From JABDBK01 sp964453575 (GTDB lineage: Bacteria > Pseudomonadota > Gammaproteobacteria > DSM-16500): a DNA stretch of 8,158 nucleotides. Numbering within the stretch: the first letter of the stretch is position 1; each line of letters opens with the position of its first letter. Shown in pieces: positions 6,365 through 8,158 of the stretch. Location of the stretch: the NCBI GenBank assembly GCA_964453575.1, contig CAYVRW010000101.1, positions 1 through 8,158 on the forward strand, read 5' to 3'. A model generated the notes under the pieces. The model was not told the DNA's origin. It saw nothing but the letters and a program-made list of their open reading frames with translations, and did not search any database. A program made the position numbers and the translations under genes.

Positions 6365-7726
6365 CATTCTTTTCCGCAAATTACTCGCTTTGCTATAAGC
6401 AAAATAAATAATAACTCCAGCTGCCATCCAAAGGGTAAAGTTAATCCAAGTAAGTGCTGGTAAGCTAAACATTAAATACACACATAATGCGATACCTAAA
6501 AGCGGGAAATAAGGACTCAAAGGGGCTTTAAATGGTCTTGGCATATCAGGTTTAGTCATGCGTAAAACGAGAACGCTTATACAAACTGCACTGAAAACGG
6601 CTAACGTGCCAATATTAACAAGATTGGCAATTTGAGTAATAGGAAAGAAACCTGCGCAAATAGACATAATAAGCGCTGCTGACCAAATAAGACGTCTAGG
6701 TGTGCCGCTTTTCACATGAAGTTTTGCAGCTTTTTCAGGTAAAAACCCATCGCGTGACATAGCAAGATAAACGCGAGTGAATCCATAATAAAAAGCAAGC
6801 GTTGCTGTTGTTAAACCAGCGATAGCACCTATTGCTACAACTTCGGCTGTAAAATGATGACCATAATTAATTAATGCCGTTGCAACGGGTGAAGTAATAT
6901 TAAGTGTTTGATATTGCATAAGTCCTGTTAATATGCCGGCAACGATCACATAAACAATGGTACATGCTATTAATGAAGCAAGGATACCAATAGGTAAATC
7001 ACGTTTAGGATTTTTTGCTTCATCGCCAGCGGTGGAGACTGCATCAAAACCAATAAATGCAAAGAAAATCAAACCAGCGCCATTCACAATACCTTGTGCT
7101 CCAAAGGGTAAGAAGGGGTGCCAATTGTCGGTGTTTACATGAGTCATACCAACAGCGATAAATAATACAATCACTGCTAATTTAATATAAACAATAATAT
7201 TATTAAAGGCAGTACTTTGTTTGGTACCGACAGATAAAAGAGTGGCAAGTGTAAGCAAAATAACAATGGCAGGAAGATTGACGATGCCGCCATGGAAAGG
7301 ATCATTGACTAATGATTTGGGTAAGACTATGCCAATGGCCGATAAAAAATGGTCTACGTAACCTGACCAGCCAATGGAAATAATAACGGCATTCATGCCA
7401 TATTCCATTAATAAGTTCCAGCCAATAAGCCAGGCTGCAAATGAGCCAATGCCTGCAGCATAAGCATAACCATAAGCACTGCCGCAACCTCCTACACTTG
7501 AGGCTAATTCAGCATACGAAAAGGCGCAAAAAATACATGCAACGCCCGCTAGTATATATGACAAGATGATACCAGGGCCCGCTTGGGTTGCCGCAGCAAT
7601 CCCTGTAATTACAAAAATTCCAGCACCAATAATGGCTCCTATGCCTAATAAAGTAAGATCAAGGGCCGATAAACAACGACGAAGTTCAACAGGATTATCA
7701 CTTTGTATGGTTGCAGCTGTTTGCAT
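6362..7726 (-). CDS. APC-superfamily amino acid permease (cationic amino acid transporter-like)
   Basis: Inner-membrane amino acid transporter of 454 aa with about 12 predicted membrane helices. Helix 1 carries GAIIGAGIFV (30-39), the unwound substrate-site motif of the family. FFAFIGFDAVSTAGDEAKNP (221-240) around helix 6 and the following KRDLP are hallmarks of the CAT/YfnA branch (2.A.3.3). The cytoplasmic loop with SRDGFLP (324-330) and GTPRR (341-345) is also typical. The C-terminus is short and basic (RKRM). The substrate is probably a basic or neutral amino acid taken up by proton symport, but residue-level evidence is insufficient to choose. A good ribosome-binding site, AGAGGAAA (complement of 7736-7743), precedes the start. 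It is convergent with serA, and the TAG stop lies within the palindromic repeat. No regulator or metabolic partner sits next to it, so it is probably a monocistronic unit with its promoter in 7745-7800. Confidence 0.92.
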   Translation of the reverse strand: MQTAATIQSDNPVELRRCLSALDLTLLGIGAIIGAGIFVITGIAAATQAGPGIILSYILAGVACIFCAFSYAELASSVGGCGSAYGYAYAAGIGSFAAWLIGWNLLMEYGMNAVIISIGWSGYVDHFLSAIGIVLPKSLVNDPFHGGIVNLPAIVILLTLATLLSVGTKQSTAFNNIIVYIKLAVIVLFIAVGMTHVNTDNWHPFLPFGAQGIVNGAGLIFFAFIGFDAVSTAGDEAKNPKRDLPIGILASLIACTIVYVIVAGILTGLMQYQTLNITSPVATALINYGHHFTAEVVAIGAIAGLTTATLAFYYGFTRVYLAMSRDGFLPEKAAKLHVKSGTPRRLIWSAALIMSICAGFFPITQIANLVNIGTLAVFSAVCISVLVLRMTKPDMPRPFKAPLSPYFPLLGIALCVYLMFSLPALTWINFTLWMAAGVIIYFAYSKASNLRKRM

Positions 7727-7779
7727 AAATTAGGGTTTCCTCTAACATCTTGTTTGTATTATTAAATTTTATAAGTTAT

Positions 7780-7799
7780 TGACATATATAAAAATGTCA
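7780..7799. promoter_or_regulatory. Palindromic operator candidate, TGACAT-N8-ATGTCA
   Basis: Six-base perfect arms (7780-7785 and 7794-7799) flank the AT-only spacer ATATAAAA. The left arm overlaps a perfect TTGACA hexamer (7779-7784), although no good -10 follows it at 16-18 bp. The site lies between the permease start and the rightward extended -10. A dimeric regulator could act on either direction, but a chance palindrome in AT-rich DNA is not excluded. Confidence 0.3.
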
Positions 7800-7825
7800 T
7801 TTAAATCAAATAGTTACTTGTTATT

Positions 7826-7834
7826 TGTTATAAT
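7826..7834 (+). promoter_or_regulatory. Rightward promoter, perfect extended -10 (TGTTATAAT)
   Basis: TGn followed by consensus TATAAT (7829-7834) makes a full extended -10, which can work without a strong -35. The hexamer 17 bp upstream (TCAAAT, 7806-7811) is poor. The predicted transcript start near 7841 would give about 185 nt of leader before the ATG at 8025. No alternative rightward promoter of similar quality is visible nearer to that gene. Confidence 0.42.
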
Positions 7835-8009
7835 GATGCCACAGATGATGTTAGCATTGTTTTTTATATATACACAACAAATTTCCATCATTTTGGGCAG
7901 AAAATTTAAATGCTACTTGCTATTTTTTGCATAAACAGCGATCATATGCGCATTACAATAAGTATATGTGTCATTTCCAATCGTAACCTCTAACAAAATA
8001 AATTTAAAA

Positions 8010-8014
8010 AGAGG
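8010..8014 (+). promoter_or_regulatory. Ribosome-binding site AGAGG for the right-edge gene
   Basis: AGAGG lies 10 nt before the ATG at 8025. It decides the start proposed for the interrupted gene. A second AGAGG (8134-8138) lies upstream of in-frame ATGs at 8143 (4 nt, too close) and 8149 (10 nt), so the downstream start cannot be excluded. Confidence 0.45.
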
Positions 8015-8024
8015 CTGCTACCTG

Positions 8025-8158
8025 ATGTTTTTATTGGGTTTATGTTGGCGATGATGTTAAGCCGCCGGCTAAACCAGGTTTTCATTTTTTGCAAAATGCA
8101 GAAGAGCCTGTTGGCTTGCATTTGTATTTTTATAGAGGAAAAATGAAAATGTTTTCAC
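8025..8158 (+). pseudogene. 5' part of an unrecognised gene, frame-interrupted near its start, cut by the window edge
   Basis: From 8026 to the edge one frame stays open for 44 codons and has coding character: many G-first codons and a protein-like stretch with VGDDVKPPAKPG, FLQNAEEPVG and LYFYRGKMKMFS. It follows an in-frame TGA (8023-8025) and has no start codon before a TTG at 8089. ATG at 8025, 10 nt after AGAGG, is in the neighbouring frame and stops after nine residues. Removing one T from the five-T run at 8028-8032 joins this ATG to the coding frame and gives a protein beginning MFYWVYVGDD. So the gene may be frameshifted (mutation or sequencing error) or may use slippage. Alternatively translation starts at 8149 (second AGAGG, 10 nt) and the upstream open frame is chance or decayed. 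I recognise no family. Confidence 0.42.

Larger units (their letters stand above)
7727..8024. other. AT-rich intergenic control region
   Basis: About 300 bp lie between the permease start and the apparent start of the gene at the right edge. The region holds the permease ribosome-binding site (7736-7743), AT-rich DNA with TATAAA on the minus strand (7768-7773) as a possible permease -10, a 20-bp palindrome (7780-7799) and a + strand extended -10 (7826-7834). From 7835 to 8005 I see no convincing gene. Two short open frames there (7833-7934 and 7855-7986) lack ribosome-binding sites or start codons and have unconvincing composition. Confidence 0.6.

Noticed and set aside
7742..7854. Inverted pair CTAACATC (7742-7749) / GATGTTAG (7847-7854)
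   Set aside because: Eight-base arms nearly 100 nt apart in AT-rich DNA are expected by chance, and there is no sign of element ends or target duplication.
7833..7934. 33-residue hydrophobic open frame on the + strand
   Set aside because: Its ATG overlaps the extended -10, there is no ribosome-binding site, and the composition follows the AT-rich background.
7855..7986. 43-codon open frame on the + strand, His/Tyr/Phe/Cys-rich
   Set aside because: It follows directly on a TAG, has no usable early start codon and lacks coding-like composition. A gene remnant cannot be excluded but is not supported.
7990..8121. 43-residue open frame on the minus strand
   Set aside because: It lies opposite the better coding-like + strand frame, is rich in basic and hydrophobic residues as shadows often are, and has no clear ribosome-binding site.
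8006..8130. Riboswitch or attenuator leader (GGTTTA/TAAACC with GGCG/CGCC, and AAATGC-AGCC/GGCT-GCATTT hairpin)
   Set aside because: Pairings exist (8037-8042 with 8070-8075; 8094-8099 with 8118-8123), but I could not match lysine, TPP, FMN or cobalamin core motifs, and the segment reads better as coding sequence.
8042..8146. 34-residue + strand frame whose TGA overlaps ATG 8143 (ATGA)
   Set aside because: Looks like translational coupling, but it is the out-of-frame shadow of the coding-like frame 8026-8158 and has no ribosome-binding site.

Overview
The window looks like chromosomal DNA of an AT-rich gammaproteobacterium. Legionellales-type (Coxiella/Legionella relatives) is my best guess. 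That guess rests on the AT-rich coding bias, short palindromic intergenic repeats, and a soluble kinase of eukaryotic TKL style that resembles host-directed effectors of that order. It is inference only: there is no rRNA or other marker gene here.

Layout, left to right. A palindromic repeat (about 9-63) precedes a 3-hydroxyisobutyrate dehydrogenase-family gene (109-999, +). Next is a tight two-gene lipid unit: a membrane acyl-CoA/acyl-lipid desaturase (1088-2011, +) and, 24 bp later, a cyclopropane-fatty-acid synthase-family methyltransferase (2036-3256, +). The first can introduce a double bond and the second can methylate it. A stand-alone eukaryotic-like protein kinase follows (3347-4330, +). 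It converges on a SerB-like phosphoserine phosphatase (4384-5136, -). That gene is divergent, across only 24 bp, from a D-3-phosphoglycerate dehydrogenase with a C-terminal ACT domain (5161-6327, +). These two supply the first and last steps of serine synthesis; serC is not in the window. serA converges on an APC-family amino-acid permease (6362-7726, -), and a palindromic repeat fills the whole gap between their stop codons.

The last 432 bp hold an AT-rich control region, with a permease ribosome-binding site, a small palindrome and a perfect extended -10 on the + strand. At the right edge is the 5' end of another gene. Its reading frame looks coding but joins its apparent RBS and ATG only if one T is removed from a five-T run, so it is a candidate frameshifted or slippage-controlled gene.

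Most genes are ordinary metabolism. The parts worth a second look are the kinase (altered glycine loop, DFD instead of DFG, no membrane anchor), the two substituted bicarbonate-site positions in the CFA-family enzyme paired with a desaturase, the compact serA/serB divergence, and the interrupted gene at the right edge.
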